From Mytilus trossulus (lineage: Eukaryota > Mollusca > Bivalvia > Mytilida > Mytilidae), in contig NC_086373.1 of NCBI RefSeq assembly GCF_036588685.1, positions 54,195,164-54,259,163 on the forward strand: 64,000 nucleotides of DNA. Reading direction: 5' to 3'. Under the pieces are notes generated by a model. The model was given only the letters and a program-made list of their open reading frames with translations. It searched no databases and had not been told where the DNA came from. Of this stretch, positions 30,289 through 44,900 are shown one piece after another. The stretch's first letter is position 1. Every line of letters starts with the position of its first letter. The position numbers were made by a program, and so were the translations under genes.

Positions 30289-30904
30289 TTGGGTATTTTT
30301 ACCGTGTTGGAAATTAATTTTGGAGTTACTTCCCGTGTTTTAGCTTATTACAAATGTGTACTCCTAAAATAGTTATACTATCTATCATTGAAAATAGGAG
30401 TAAAGTACAAATTGAATACACAATTATATAAGAATGTTACCTTAAGGACCAAAACTTTCTTTAAACAATCAAAAACAAAATATTGCAAATTATTTTTGAT
30501 AATAATACTGTGAAGGTTGATAAGACCAATTATATTTCATTTTGTTGTTTAAATTAGTATTCATGTCTTGTAACTCTGCAAAATAGACCTACTGTAATTG
30601 GGAGTCCAGTTAGACAAATAAAATTTTACTATTAATGCCTGTCTATATGATGATACTATATATATATATTTTGTTTTATTAATAATTGTATTAAAATTCA
30701 AAAGAATCTTTAAAACTATCATTCAGAGTAAATTCCAATGATGAAATCTAACACTATGACTTTTCTAATGCAAATTTAATATATATTCTTATATTTAATA
30801 TTTATTGTATTTTTTCAAAACATTTAAAGCAAAGTCCTGATAATATAGGTATATGAAGTAATTATTCGTACACATATTGTTTTATTTTTGATTATTTTTA
30901 CTAG

Positions 30905-31330
30905 GGAGTCACCCAGAAACTGGGATCTGACTCCATTAATAAGTGACAGCGTTAAACAATTCCACGAGATCTGTTCAGACCAGGAGCAGAGTTTCAGTAC
31001 TGGAACTTGAGTAAAGAAGAGGGATACAGTTACTTAAAATGAGTTGAAGAAATAGTAACATACTGGCAATAGCCATTACAATAAAAGGTATTTGCCTTGT
31101 GAGAGAAAACTTTACCAAAAAGCGCTATAACCGAACATTTTTACTATGGTCACAGGGTCAATCAGTCATGCAAACAACGAAGGGGTTATTCAATCGAAAT
31201 TTATTACCACAGACAATATTGCATGATCCAATAAGTGGCTTAAAGACAGGTTGGCAACGGTCAAGCAGTCAAGCGCTCCGGGATATTTTTATAAACAAAT
31301 GATGGTGGAAAATTCTCCGATTTTTGTTGC
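30905..31330 (+). pseudogene. Decayed copy of the sulfotransferase gene
   Basis: The stretch from the TTTTTACTAG acceptor follows 1951-2260 of the intact gene, including TCCACGAGATCTGTTCAGACC and the segment KRYNRTFLLWSQGQSVMQTTKGLFNR. It then jumps to ILHDPISGLKT and again to a frame-shifted stretch matching SKQLRAPEYFYKQMM. Two internal blocks are therefore deleted: between the residues equivalent to about 60 and 135, and between about 147 and 218. The first holds the 5'-phosphosulfate site and the second the 3'-phosphate site. The initiator region is also damaged (ATGAGTTGAAG). It cannot make a working enzyme. Confidence 0.85.
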
Positions 31331-32244
31331 TTATTTTGACAAAATTGAACCTTAAATTATTACTAAAAAAGGAATTATTATTTGTCTATTTGTATTTCAT
31401 TACTGATTGAGCCAAAACAAATATACATTAGGGTGTTCATATATATTGTAGCTAGTGCCCCTTTAACGCAAAGCTTTATTTATATTTCCTAACAAAAAGT
31501 AATATTAAGTTACAAATATCAGTGGTATCTGATTGTCAGATTCTTGTTTAAAGCGGAGTAACTCTGATCATTAGATATTAAGAGTTGATTCACAGTTGCG
31601 ATGTATTTCATGCTCTCTCCTTATATCCCCTTTGCTTAAAAGGGTTATAGCTAATAGACATATAAAAAAGTATGATTTGTTTTGTTCAATCATCAATGAA
31701 AGTGAAATAATAATTTGCTTTTATCAGCTAAAATGGTTCAATTTTGTCAAATTAAGCTTATAAACATTGATAATGAATTATTCACTTCCAAGTGAATAAT
31801 TTGACTCATTAAATCCGTATTCATGAGAACTCCAATTTAACTCGTAGAAAGAGATAAAAAAAAAAAAAAAAGCGCATGCATTGTCCGTGTACGGGTATTC
31901 AAAGGAAAAAAATGTCAACATTGAAAGTGAAACAAAGGTAAATACTTTGAATAACTCAGTGATTCGATCCACACAAAATCATTCTTATAAAGATAAAAAC
32001 GACGAAAACATTAATTTTTAACCTATAATACAAAATTTAACAGACCTATAAAAATCCAATTGCACGAGTTGCTTAATCTATTTACATCTCTGTTTATGTT
32101 TACATCGCTTATCTGGTCATAGAAGGTCAACTCAATAGTTAATTATATGGCGTCTTGGCTACAATTCACAAGGAACGAAGCTACATCTTATTGAGACCAT
32201 GTCCTGCAAATTGTTTTTTTTATAATTTTGATAGTTTCGATAAA

Positions 32245-33480
32245 TGATTTACATTGTTATAAATAAAATATGAGAATGTGAGTCAAATCGGTGAACATGA
32301 ATTTGGCAGCTAGTGCCCCTCTTATGGCATTTGAATTTATCTTTTAAATACTCCGTGTTGTTGTTGTTTCTGTGTCGGCGGGTAGCTTCCAGTTTTATAA
32401 ATCCAGAGAAGACTGTTAGGTTATGCATAGACGTCCTATCTAAATATTGAACTGTATTAGTCGATTTGAAGTAGCTCTTTTTATCAATGATACTGGAGTT
32501 CCTGAACCTCAACCCTTTATGTATGACTGTATCGAGAAAACTAATGTCTTTGTTTTTATTTCATAAGTAAACTTTAATAAAGGGTGATGATCATTTTCTA
32601 TATTTTTTAAAACTCCTAAAACTCTTCTCGTGATGAATGAGCTAACATATGATCTTATTTTCATACTTATATTTTTCAATAATTTCATTGATAACTTCGA
32701 ATGCTCTAATATCAAAAATTTCTTTGCTGCATTTAATTCCCATCCTAGCGCATATTTTCTGTACAAAGTATCTGTCAGTAAATTGAAAATAATTGTTTTT
32801 CAACACTGTGGCTACAAACGATTTAATTGTTTCACAGCTAGGTAATTTTATCGGATAAACTTCTTTTACTGGTCTACAAAAAGCCCGTCCAACAAAATGA
32901 ATGAGTGCATTGAACTCCATGTTGGAGTCAAAAGAGATCAAAAGGCAATTCCGATCAGGCATCCCCACTATCTCTAATGTAACTGTTCTGTCTTTTAACT
33001 ATAGCTATTAAAAAGAAATCAATGAATTTGCTAACTCTTAAGCTTTCGTGACATAGTTACAGTGATAAATAATTGGTCTGCAAGAGGGCAATTTATCAAC
33101 TGTCATCGTTTAATTTGTTATCACTAGAAAAAGATGTTCACCTAATTTGTGAAGTTTAGGAAGGACAAAACGACGACAGTCACACAATTTGGGTCCCGTT
33201 TTCGATGAGCCACGGAGAAAATCAAGAGTTATCCCATAAATCTTTTCTTTTGTTTTATAACACTCTAATTAATTCTTTATTGCACATATCGGTGTTTAAC
33301 AATTAAATTTGGTGTACAGCATTTCATCAAGTTTTCCCCCGAGAGTTTCCCTGTTAATCTCATCAATCTCTCCATTGTCAAACATACTGCTGATTTGTGT
33401 TTGTATATTATTTTTAATCAGCAATAGATTAAATTCCTGTATCTCCGTGTAATGGATAAAATTTAACTGCCTTAACACTT
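32245..33480 (-). pseudogene. Decayed Penelope-like element reverse transcriptase
   Basis: Read on the minus strand across several frames, Penelope-type landmarks appear in order: FIHYTEIQEFNLLL (about 33450), RRFVLPKLHKLGE (about 33165), LPSCRPII (about 33085), SCETIKSFVATVLKNNYFQF (about 32825), HHPLLKFTYEI (about 32585), then KSYFKSTNTVQYLDRTSMH and FIKLEATRRHRNN (about 32450-32360). Several frameshifts and stops separate them and the catalytic region is lost. It is an old copy. Confidence 0.7.
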
Positions 33481-34170
33481 AGATACTAGAATCTCCAAAG
33501 AATTTGTTGTGGCAAATGAAACAAAAAACACGTTTGAATTCTGAAGCAGCACGCATCACAAACACAATCTTAAGAGCAGCAGCCGTAGTTCAGACAGCAG
33601 ATAAATCTGTATCTGTTGTACTATTAGATTCTCCAATATAGCAATAGACACCTCCCACGTCCACAGCATGCCCGATATTACTTTCACAGATTGAATTCGT
33701 GTATCTCTGGAGACAGTACCTAAATAGAATAATTATTAGGTCAATAATATGTCAACTTTAACAAAAAAAATCGTGGAATCAACAAACATTCAAGCAAATG
33801 GTACAACATGTCTTGCGTTACATTTTCTGAGTATCAGTAAGTAAAACTAAAAACTCGGATTTTAAGGTTTCACTGGCAAAAGTAGGCATGTTAGTCGATT
33901 TTATATCGGCTTGATAAATCTTATAGTTCTGAAGATGCTTTGCGATATTTTCTTTCCGAGTTGAATATACGTGTGACATTTTAAAGATATTTCAATAGAC
34001 CCTCAACTCAATATTGTAGCATATGATGAACATCTGATAATTCATCCAGAATTTGGACCCCAAGGTATTTACATATACTAGTAACCAAAAGTTACCTTGG
34101 GAACAGTTTGCCGGTGAACATTGAATTTCTATAAACACTTCGTAATGACTGTTGCAAGAGAAAATTTAAT

Positions 34171-35207
34171 TTAAGGAGACTCGCGAGTATAGGTACCAGT
34201 CTTGTATTACAACTCCAATTTCCGGTGCATCAAAACATGGAGGGAAACAAAATAGTGCATTTTTTTCTGATTTTTTTCTGAACTCAATTTTTTCTGTTTG
34301 ATTATAGGTTTATGCTGAATTGAAACATATATATATAGACTTAAAAAAAATCTTGCATCTTTTGGGGATATCAATCCAGGAAAGTGGAAGGATATCATGT
34401 TTACTGGCAGTGGTGCGGCCTAGTAAAAATAGCAAACAGAAAGTAGAAAAAAAATGTTTTGACTCTAGGATTGCGTAACTTTTTATTCTTCGTGGCAACA
34501 CCCTCTTTTTTTCGATTAAATCACAATTTCACATTAGTACATACATGATATGAACATGAAATTTTTTTTCTATGTAGCATTTTTTATTTTTTTATTTTCA
34601 AAGATCAGCTGTTTAGCATGTAAGCCTATGGAACAGACTGCAACCTATAAGATTTTTAGCAAAAAAAATAAACATTTGTTTTTTTATTACAAATTTTATT
34701 AATTACCTTAAGTAGTTGTTACTTTATCATAGGGTTCAAAAATCGTTCCAAAAATTCAATTCGTGTTGGCTCCAGGAGACTTTTAAAATTTAGATATAAT
34801 TGAAAAAGGTCCAAATTATCTCCCTTCGGTGCAAAAATGCCATTTTTTGGCATTCAAATTGAAATATATTTTAACTCATCGGTGACCTATATTTTTCATT
34901 GTTGTTTTCGAATAAGCTGTATATAAACTAAATAATTGTAAAATTTAAGCGATTTCTGTAATTTGTTTCTTTTTTTATTTCGATATTACAGCTTTTTCTC
35001 CTATAAGTCGTAACAGAAAAAAAGGACATTTAACAAAAATGTATGCTTCTTTTAAGGGCAGATTGTGAGCGTAAATGAACGGTGACCCCATTTTTTTATT
35101 TCATTTTTCTATTTAGTATAAGATAAAATTCATTTAAAGAAAAATATAGGGAAATCCTATATTAAATTAAAAAAAAAATGATGATTTAGACCGGCGAGCC
35201 CCCTTAA
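34171..35207. mobile_element. Possible TTAA-flanked inverted-repeat element
   Basis: TTAAGGAGACTCGCGAG on the left and, inverted, TTAAGGGGGCTCGCCGG on the right match at about 13 of 17 positions and both start with TTAA, the piggyBac target. The 1.0-kb interior is AT-rich with no transposase. The inverted repeat is short, so this is tentative. Confidence 0.4.
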
Positions 35208-35659
35208 TATGTAAAAATTGTAAAGGATGTATAATGATATGTATTCGCTTTATCTGAACATTGGCTATGCATATGTTCTTGTTGCGATTAATACTAATTA
35301 TATCTGCATTTCAAAAGGCACTGATGGACGTAAATTTGAATTATTTAACAGGAAAGGACGCTCCGTCATAACATTTCGGAAAAAGGGGTCGGGGGGGGGG
35401 GGGGTCCTGGTACCGAAATACGGGCTTAAAACAGCGACAGAAATTGGTATTGAAGTAAAATTACCAAATAGTCAAGTATGTTATGTGTTCTATTTATACT
35501 TACCTGCAGTAATAAACTCAACCGTACGAGTTCTTCCATGACGCAGCAGATTTACTGTGCGAATTGTCGTCCGTCTAAGAAGAATTTGGTTCTGCATTTC
35601 AAATGCAAGACTTCAATTCAAGATTTGGATACTACTGGATAACACGTACACAGATTTGT

Positions 35660-36165
35660 TAAGGGTTATTCTATCTTGTGGAAAAAATTTCTAAATGGTT
35701 TAAGCTAAACCGTGGTGTGTACCATGGCAGTGCCTTGTCTGCCAAGTTTATATCTGATCTTTATTAACAATTGATAAATGCACTTGAATCTAGCAACAAA
35801 GAAGCATTTTTAAGCGACACTTTAAGTAATTCTCCCGTTCAAGCTGGTGACATTTCTTGTATTACCACAAATCACGATTCCGCCAAAAAAAATGGTATCA
35901 ATCTGTGAACAATGCAGCGAATCATGGCACTTGTCGTTTTTACACGCGAAAGAAAATTACTTTTATTCGGCAAACAATTAACAGGGCCAGATATATTCCT
36001 TTACAACGAAACTAATGTACCAGTTAAAAGTGTAACATATGTTAGAATTTCATTAAACAATGCGATGAAATCCATAGATCATACAATACAAGCGTTTAGA
36101 ACCTTAATAGCAACCACTGCGTCTGGCTACGATCCGGTATTTATACTGCTGTACTCAATCCTATA
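35660..36165 (+). pseudogene. Relic of a LINE reverse transcriptase
   Basis: NRGVYHGSALSAK (about 35710), then LINALESSNKEAFLSDTLSNS, PVQAGDISCITTNHDS (about 35835), and VPVKSVTYVRISLNNAMKSI (about 36020-36078) followed by AFRTLIATTASG, correspond to the RT palm and connection of a non-LTR element, where YxGxxL and ADD motifs would be. The ADD position reads TNHD, and stops occur within it (about 35763 and 35905). Upstream at 35227-35541 an unrelated 104-codon frame has no recognised domain. Confidence 0.6.
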
Positions 36166-36169
36166 GTGT

Positions 36170-38900
36170 GTGCACAACTTATTCGCCAAATATGCTACTC
36201 AAAAGCTTTTTACTGATGAGAGATCTGGGGCAAGCTGTCTAGACAGAAATACTTGTGTTAGAACGGAAGCATCACTATGTATGCAAGTTCATTCAAGGGT
36301 TGCTTAGACGTACAATAACTGGTATTTACTTTACTTTTCTCTTATTGGTTTGTTTAACATAGGCAGTTTTATTAATGAACGCAAGGTCTGGTTCTTCTGA
36401 TGAATTTTTAATTAACCACAAAGGACAATTTCATTTCGTATTCCTTTACGTAGACTTTTCGAAGTCAAGTTTTTTAATCAACACAACATCAATTGTGCAT
36501 CTGTATTTTCAAATGATTATGTGAACCTACTCTTCAAATACCATATATTGGACTATTAAAAAAAAAAGGTCTAGCGGAATTTTTCCGTCTCAGCGTACTA
36601 GTATATGGATATATATGGAAGTGAATAGTTTACAGATCTATTTTTGAATATGAACAAAAGGAATGGCAGCAACGTATAAGTATATATCATGACTGAAACG
36701 TAATCAAGAAAATACATAAAAAAATATTCCAGCCTAATCCTGCATAGGCTGTTGCATTAAATTTTCCTTCTCTCTGAATGCAATTCCGTTAATTTATAAT
36801 CTAAACGTTTAATAGACATTTGTTTTCTGGATGTTAAATAAAACACAAAGCAAGTTGTTAAGTCTTAATAACATATTGAGATTAACTCTCTTGTCGAATA
36901 AAAAAAGTACAAAACACACATCAAGATTTAAACTTTAATACGTTAAGTAACTGATATAGTCATTTATGCAAGACCTCAATTTCAGTTTCACGTCTTTTAA
37001 AACTGCGAATAAAAAAAAAATACATAGCAAAGTACTGATGTGTATCATTGTTTGTCATAAAATACATCCTGTCAAGACCTAGTTTTAAAACCTATTATCA
37101 TCGATAATAAAATATGTCACGTGATGAGTACTAAAGTTGCTAGGAAGGCTCGGTAAGTTATATACATATAAAGATATATTTTGGTTATATTTTTATTAGT
37201 TCTGTTTTGTCTGTCATTTACTTCCATATCAAGCACTGTCAATATCATTCTCTTTATTTGTATTCAAAATGATATATTTCAGTTGACTTGTTGAATGACA
37301 TGAATATTTTCAACGTACTGATGTTTTCCTCTTTTGAAAATATTATTACACATATTTTCTTTGTGAATTTTTAAGGAAACAGACTTAAAGCATTATGTTT
37401 AGGTTTTCATTACTTGTATACTTCCTTTAGTTAAAAATGAAGGGACTTAGTATGACAGTCTCCCTGATACCAAGCTTAACAAAATGCAGAATCCTTGTCT
37501 TATTCTCTGAAATGACATGTGTTTATTAAGTTTGCAAGATGTAGATGAACCTATTTTTTTTAACCTAGATCTTCCATGAAACGAATTCATAAAGCATCTT
37601 TCATTGTCTAATGTCCTCGTTATTTCGTTTTTGTGTTTTGATACGTTGATGAACTTGCACAGATATAATGTTCATAATACGGTATACATTCGATAGTTAT
37701 CACATGCAATTTTGACAATAACACGATAATATGCCAATGCTATCGTATGAATTGAATGTAATAAAAGTGTTTTAATTTGTTTGTCTTTTCATCCATTTTT
37801 TCCATCGATTTTTCCATCGATTCAATAAAATTAGAAAAAAATCAACATTATGATAAATTTAAACATTCGTTGTATTCAGAGTAAAGTATTTGACATGCTT
37901 AGTATTGTGTCTTGGGTTGCACATTCATCTCAAATACACAGATGATGATCCAATGTAATTATCATGTCAATAGACAATCAATTCATTCATACATTCGTAC
38001 TAAGGTTATGTTTTTTTGTTTTTTTAAACCACAAAGATATGCGTATGCGTAAAAGGTGAATTATAAATCATACAATTCATCGAAGGAACAGTTTCCATTT
38101 TAAAGTAACTTGATGGAGAATACGCTAAGTTATAAACAATGATACAATGTTTTTATCTGTTTGCAAAGAAACTGTCCAATTTGTATGGTAAAATGTTTGG
38201 CTTCAAAAGTAAATTAAACATATTCAAAACAACAAATGGAAGTTTTTAACGACCTTGACTGGCTATGCACATATTCACAAGTTGAATTCCTTCTTCTTAA
38301 ATAATCCTATCTTTTTGATGTGTTGTTAATTTACAGATTTTCTCTAGTTTCCTTATGTGTTTAGACTTGTTGTTGCCATTTGTTAATACTTCTGTATGCA
38401 TTGAAGTATATCATAAGATAAGTTGTATGGCTGCAATTTTGTAAAAATTTAAGACATTTTCTAGACAAGTCTTACCATATGCACATGGTGATCTGTGATT
38501 TTAACATAAAATCTAAAATGGGACATAAATGCATCATTCGTAAGACTTGATACATTCAAATTAGCTGAATGTGAACAAATGCGCATAGTTAGGCAGTAAG
38601 ATTCAGTTTGTTATAATTACATTTGTTTGGGCTTGATTTTTTTGTTCATCTACGAATGCGATTTTACCATGTGTCTGTTGTTTAACATGTTTAACTTATT
38701 TAATCTCAAAACGATTATGTGTATTTTAATTTCTTATCGGGATACTATCATTTTTTTTATTCTTGTTGATAAAGGACTTTCCGTGTTGGGTTTTCCTCTG
38801 AGTTCGGTGTTTTTTAGTTGATTTACTTTTTATTGGTACTTTTAAGTTATATTAGATACAAAGGCAGTTCGCTTATATCAACAAACTAAAGACAATAATT
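36170..38900. other. No gene recognised; upstream region of the YWTD gene
   Basis: AT-rich, with short frames only. A small fragment at about 38765-38825 (AAAGGACTTTCCGTGTTGGG and TTTAGTTGATTTACTTTTTA) matches a repeat also seen at 53825-53880. TTCCATATTCCAG-like pyrimidine tracts near 38915 could be an acceptor for a 5' leader exon. Confidence 0.4.
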
Positions 38901-38975
38901 TACTTTTTGTTTCATATTCCAGATGTTTTCTCTTCACAGACAAATAGATTAATTTGGCGAGTAAATGTATTTCCC

Positions 38976-41900
38976 ATGATCACCAACATGCAATGGTATA
39001 AGTTAGTTTTTAATCAATTAATGATTATTGTCTGCCTTATCAGTGAAGGTGAGCAATGTACATTACAATTTTATAAATCAATAATTACTCGTCTTATACT
39101 ACATCCGCTACAATAAATATCAAAATGATTGTAAACAATTTATAGAAACTGGAAGTCTAACTTTGATTTTGATGTGACAATAATAGCAGTCATCGTAACG
39201 CCTTGCATACAACTAGAGTATGTGATTGTTCCGCGGCGATGCACTCAATTTCTTAAAAAAGAAAATTTTATGTTTTATACATGCAGTGATAAGGCAAATT
39301 GATGACGTGAATGATTCGATGTCAACGTTTATAGTTGTATTATTGTAATAAAAAAACCAAGATATTTTGTACACGTGGTAGGTAGCAAACCATGATCGCA
39401 CACACATCATCATCTTAGTAAGATTTCTTCTCCCTTTTTTTTTTTTGTCCTTTTTATTTATTTTTTTCATTTTGGTTTTTTTTTTTTTATTATTATTTTT
39501 TTTTTTTTTTTTTTTTTTTCTGTTTTCAAAATAATTTATTCATTTATATATTTTATTTTTATTTTTATTTTATTTATTTTTTCTGTACTATTATTGTTTT
39601 CTTTTACTTCAATTTTCCGTCTTTTCATCCATATTTATATATATATTGACTAAATTGATATACCATTCTTTACATGCATGCTCATACATATATTTTTGTA
39701 TAATATTGCTATAAATGTTAAATGGAGAAGACTTCATAAGTCTGTTTGACTTGTGTCTTATCCAATTTGTACTTTAACAAATAAAATATGTTTAAACTAA
39801 ACACGTGGTAATTTATATAGGGTATTAGACCGAATAATCTGTCTCTTCGTGTTTATTTTTGAAATTTCATATTTTTTTGTATTTATCATTTGTATTTATC
39901 ATTTTTTTTAACACTGAGTCGAAAAAATATAAAAATAAAAGGTCAAAATGAGAGAAATAAAATATGGGAAATTTGAAATATGGACACAGGAGACAGGAAA
40001 ATTCGGTCCAATAGGATATGTGTTAAATAGTTGTAGTTGGATAATAATGTAATAAGCTATCGTAAAGAAAAAAGCCTTTGTATAAAATCTGTCATTATTT
40101 TTATCACGTAAAATAAGAAAGTGTGTTGGGTGAAAAATAAATAGAGAGTCAAGACCTCTTAAAAATCAATGTAAGAATCTCTCAATTTACTTAACATTTC
40201 AGGATTCCCAAACAAGCTTATATTTTCGATCACGAGTACAATTAAGGAAATAAACCTTGATACTGAAGAAATATCAGATATTTTGACTGATATAGAGAGT
40301 AACGTGCATTCCATGGACTACGATTATACAAATAAATATATGTATTTTGCTAGAGAAGATAAAGACGACATATCAAGGTATGTCTAGAGATTTAAGATTT
40401 TGTCATTGATGTCAGTCGGGTTCATGTTGCTCAGTCTTTAGTTTTCTATGTTTTGTTTTGTGTGCTTTTGTTTGTTATAGGGGCTGCTCCCCTTTTTAGC
40501 CATGTCGTTGTCAGAGTATTTTCGACTTCCGGGTTTGAATTTCTGTCTTATATCTTTCGCCCCTCTTATGCTTCTCCAAATTAGGAAACACAAATCAATC
40601 ATTCAATTGATACATACATTACAACGACCTTGTACGAAACATTTCTTACCTCACTGACATTTTGTTGTTGTCGCAGATAAAGCACAACACAACATCGTGT
40701 GTGTGTGTGTGATAAAGGAATTATTAGATATTTGTAATTCAATTGGAACACCAAATATACACCATTTATCAAAGTATTTTACCTCCTGCAATCATATACA
40801 ATATATAACTTTTCTACTCTTTACACTAGTTTTCTTTCCCAAACTTAAAGACAAATCGAAAAAGTTGGTCTGATTGTTTCCACGTCGACACAACTATCTT
40901 ATCATTGAAGACAAATGATAATTCGTAAAAAAAAGAAACCACTGTTATTAACAAGATGATTAATTTCATAATTGACGACAAATGTCTTACGATTAGAGAA
41001 TGTGTTTTTCAACAAACAGTCGGCCTTCCGATAGGAACAAAACGTTAGTCCTTTTTTTCCAACTTGTTTTTTTTTATTCAAATGAGGCAAACGTCACACA
41101 GGAACTGCATAAGAAGAATGAAAATATCTCACACAATCATTTCACGACACTGTATTCAGATAAATGATATTGTCTCAATAAATAATTTATAACCGTTATC
41201 ATGTGTCGCTGACTGTTATAGAATTTATGTTACACATATGACGATGGCATTTTCCCAATGATGAACTGCAATCTCGAAGATATTCCTCTAATGTGATTTT
41301 AACAAATACGATTTTGTATTTGTACTCACATTTGTAATACGAAGGAAACACAGTGGGAGCAAGTTATTTTTAAATCATCACCACATAGATTGATTTTTTG
41401 TTTTGGCTATATCTGGAAGCTAGGGTGCATATATCTATGAACTTTCCCTCTAAGTTCTTACCCTGGATGCTAGAGACTGTACTATTCTTTATTTTTAGTC
41501 ATTTTGTTCTTTACTAAATATCTAAACTCGTATAGAAATGTTTTCGATAAATCAATACTAAATTTTATTTGAAGATTTCGTTATCCAGAAAATCCAGGTA
41601 ACAGCTACACAAAAGTGAGCGATGCAGATAACCCGATAAGTGTGGCCATCGATCCTGTCTACAATCATGTTTATTGGACAGAACGGAATACGGGGAAAAT
41701 ATATCGGTGTGATTTTGATGGTACAAATAAAAGAGAAATACTTAATGATGGTAAAGTGTATGCACTCGCATTAGATCATAAGAAAAGGTTTGTACTTGTT
41801 TTGCTTTATAGACGAAACGCGAGTCAGGCGTAATAAATTATAATCCTGGTACCTTTGATAACTATTGTATCTATTAAGAAGCAGATTGTGTACCCCTACA

Positions 41901-44900
41901 CGACATTATCTTAAAACATATATTAAACAGAATCAAAAAGTTATACAGAGAAAAAAAAGAATATTACTGTTTGATAATATATGTAGACAACGGACGTTCA
42001 GTAAAAACATTAGATTACATCAGAACGTGACGTTAATGGTACTGTTTTCACGTAATTATGCTGTTTAATTCATACCTTATTCATACGTAAAAGGAGCCAG
42101 CTGAACGACGCCTCCGGGTGCGGGAATTTCTCGCTGCATTGAAGACATATTGGTGACCTTCTTCTGTTGTCTATTCTATGGTCGGTGACTCATTCTCCAT
42201 TTCCATTCTCAATTTTATAAAAACCTTTAAAAATTATCCAATATGGATAATTCATACCACATACTATTTTCTGATTATGCGCTCAAGTTCTATTTATTGT
42301 GTTATTTTCGAATTCAGGTGGCTGTATTACAGTACAAATGATATCCTTAATAAATCAATTAAACGATCAAGATTAGATGGTTCTGACGATCAAACATTAG
42401 CGAATGTTTATCCACAACTTGTTACTGGTTTAAGTATAGGTATGTTATCCGAATTATGTCAATATAAATGAATGTGTCGCAACTATTTCACAAGTAGCAG
42501 GTTAAACTAGCTTTAAAACTAGATCAAATCCACCATTGTTTACATAAGAAAATGCCTGTACCAAGTTAGGACTATGAAAGTTGATTCATATGTTTTATGT
42601 GTTTGAGCTTTTAATAATACCATTTGATAATAATAAAAACAAAATAATGAGGTTTGGTTGAGAACAAAACTTTGTGACAAGTTGTTGGTTTTAGTCTCTT
42701 AATTGTACAATTTACATTATAATTAAATTAGACAATGCTCAAGTTCTATGGTTTGTTCTGGGACATTTTATGGACTCTCACAATAAAAGATACATTTTGC
42801 TTCACATCTATTATTTTAGTAATAATTTTAACGTTTCTATGCGTATGTTAGGCAGGTTCAAATTAAAGTCATAAGAAACCTCAAATCAAAACAAATAATG
42901 CACATGTTTTTTATAACTCAATGGATAGTTTTCATTATAAAACTTGTACTTTTTCCTGAAGAAAATTCTTTAATTTATTCATATTTAGAAGAAGTTGACT
43001 TTATTTTAATTACTTCCTTCCAGGAAGCAATTCCCCCCACATATTTTCCGTATGCAAAGTGACCTCAGTGTGACCCATCTCGTAAAAAGCCGGTGATCAC
43101 AATACGCATGAATGTCCTTAAAATAAACTATTATCTGAATTTACATGTAAACACGTGCTCAATTTCCGTGCTTTTTTGTTTATTTTTTGTCGATTGTTGA
43201 CAAACAGGTGACAATCGTTAAACTTCGGCTTTAAAACACGAACATTAATTACCTGCCATATTTTCACCACAACACTGACCGATTGAAAAAAAATTGACGA
43301 TTATACGTAATTTACACGAAAAAAATTATAATTCGTGCACAGAAGACTAAGTTTATGATGTTTGTATGCATTGGTTCAAGAATTGGAAGAACATTATTTT
43401 TCACCGGTTACTCGTTTCTTATGACTTTAATATAAAAAAATAAAAGAAAATAAGGATTGAAATTGATCAACACAAAGCTGATAGATGAAAAGCAGGATAG
43501 AGAATATTTAAACCTCTCGAGAGAATATCATCCAGCTCAGCTTTTACTTAGTTACTAATAATTTCTCGGGTAATAATATCATCCTCTTATATTTGGGTTA
43601 TTTATATTTAATGCTAGCAGGTCCCCAGAAAACACAATCGAAAGTGTCGCAGCTTCTCTCCGTCCCCTTTTACTGCAATATACCTTTTTCGCTCACCTGG
43701 CCCGAAGGGCCAAGTGAGCTTTTCCCATCACTTGGCGTCCGGCGTCGTCGTCCGTCGTCGTTAGCTTTTACAAAAAATCTTCTCCTCTAAAACTACTGAG
43801 ACAAATTAAACCAAACTTGGCCACAATCATTCTTGGGGTAGCTTGTTTAAAAAATGTGTGGCGTGACCCGGCCAACCAACCAAGATGGCCGCCACGGCTA
43901 AAAATAGAACATAGGGGTAAAATGATGTTTTTGGCTTATCACTCAAAAACCAAAGCATTTAGAGCAAATCTGACATGGGGGTATTATTGTTTATCAGGTC
44001 AAGATCTATCTGCCCTGAACTTTTCAGACAAATCGGACAACCCTTTGTTGGGTTGCTGCCCCTGAATTTGTAATTTTAAGGAAATTTTGCTGTTTTTTGG
44101 TTTTTATCTTGAATATTATTATAGATAAAGATAAACTGTAAACAGCAATAATGTTCAGCAAAGTAAGATTTACAAATAAGTCAACATGACCGAAATGGTA
44201 AATTGACCATTTAAGGAGTTATTGTCCTTTATAGTCAATTGTTAACAATTTTCATAAAATTTGTAAGTTTTTATTAACATTTTCCACTGAAATTACTGGG
44301 CCAAGTTTATTATAGAGAGAGATAATTGTAAGCAGCAAGACTGTTTATTAAAGAAAGATTTACAAACACATCACCATCACCAATACACAATTTTGTCATG
44401 AATCCATCTGCTTCCTTTGTTTAATATTCACATAGACCAAGGTGAGCGACACAGGCTCTTTAGAGCCTCTAGTTTTATAAGGTATTACTGGAATAAGCAA
44501 GGTTTATTGTATTATCATTCAAAGTTGAATTACAGTCTAAATCAAATCAATTGAGAAGGGTTTTAAATAATGCAGGCTTGATCTGTCATTATATTTATTT
44601 ATTGTTTCTTAATTTGTTTATTTTGCTAACAAACTTTCGAGATCAAAGAAATTATCCTTTTAACACGACTGTCCGTTCAAAATGTGAACTATTTGTAAAT
44701 TATGGACTATGTGTTTACCAAACTTTGAATTTTTGAAAAACTAAGGATTTTCTAATCCCAGGCATAGATTACCTTAGCCGTATTTGGCACAACTTTTTGG
44801 AATTTTGGATCCTCAATGCTCTTCAACTTTGTACTTGTTTGGCTTTATAAATATTTTGATATGAGCGTCACTGATGAGTCTTATGTAGACGAAACGCGCG

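Noticed and set aside
32509..32968. Short frames first considered as a host gene
   Set aside because: Read across frames they line up with Penelope-type RT landmarks, so they were assigned to a decayed element.
43593..44065. Two open frames (65 and 82 codons) in a YWTD-gene intron
   Set aside because: They lie in the GCTCACCTGGCCC repeat and recur with changes at 57100-57880.
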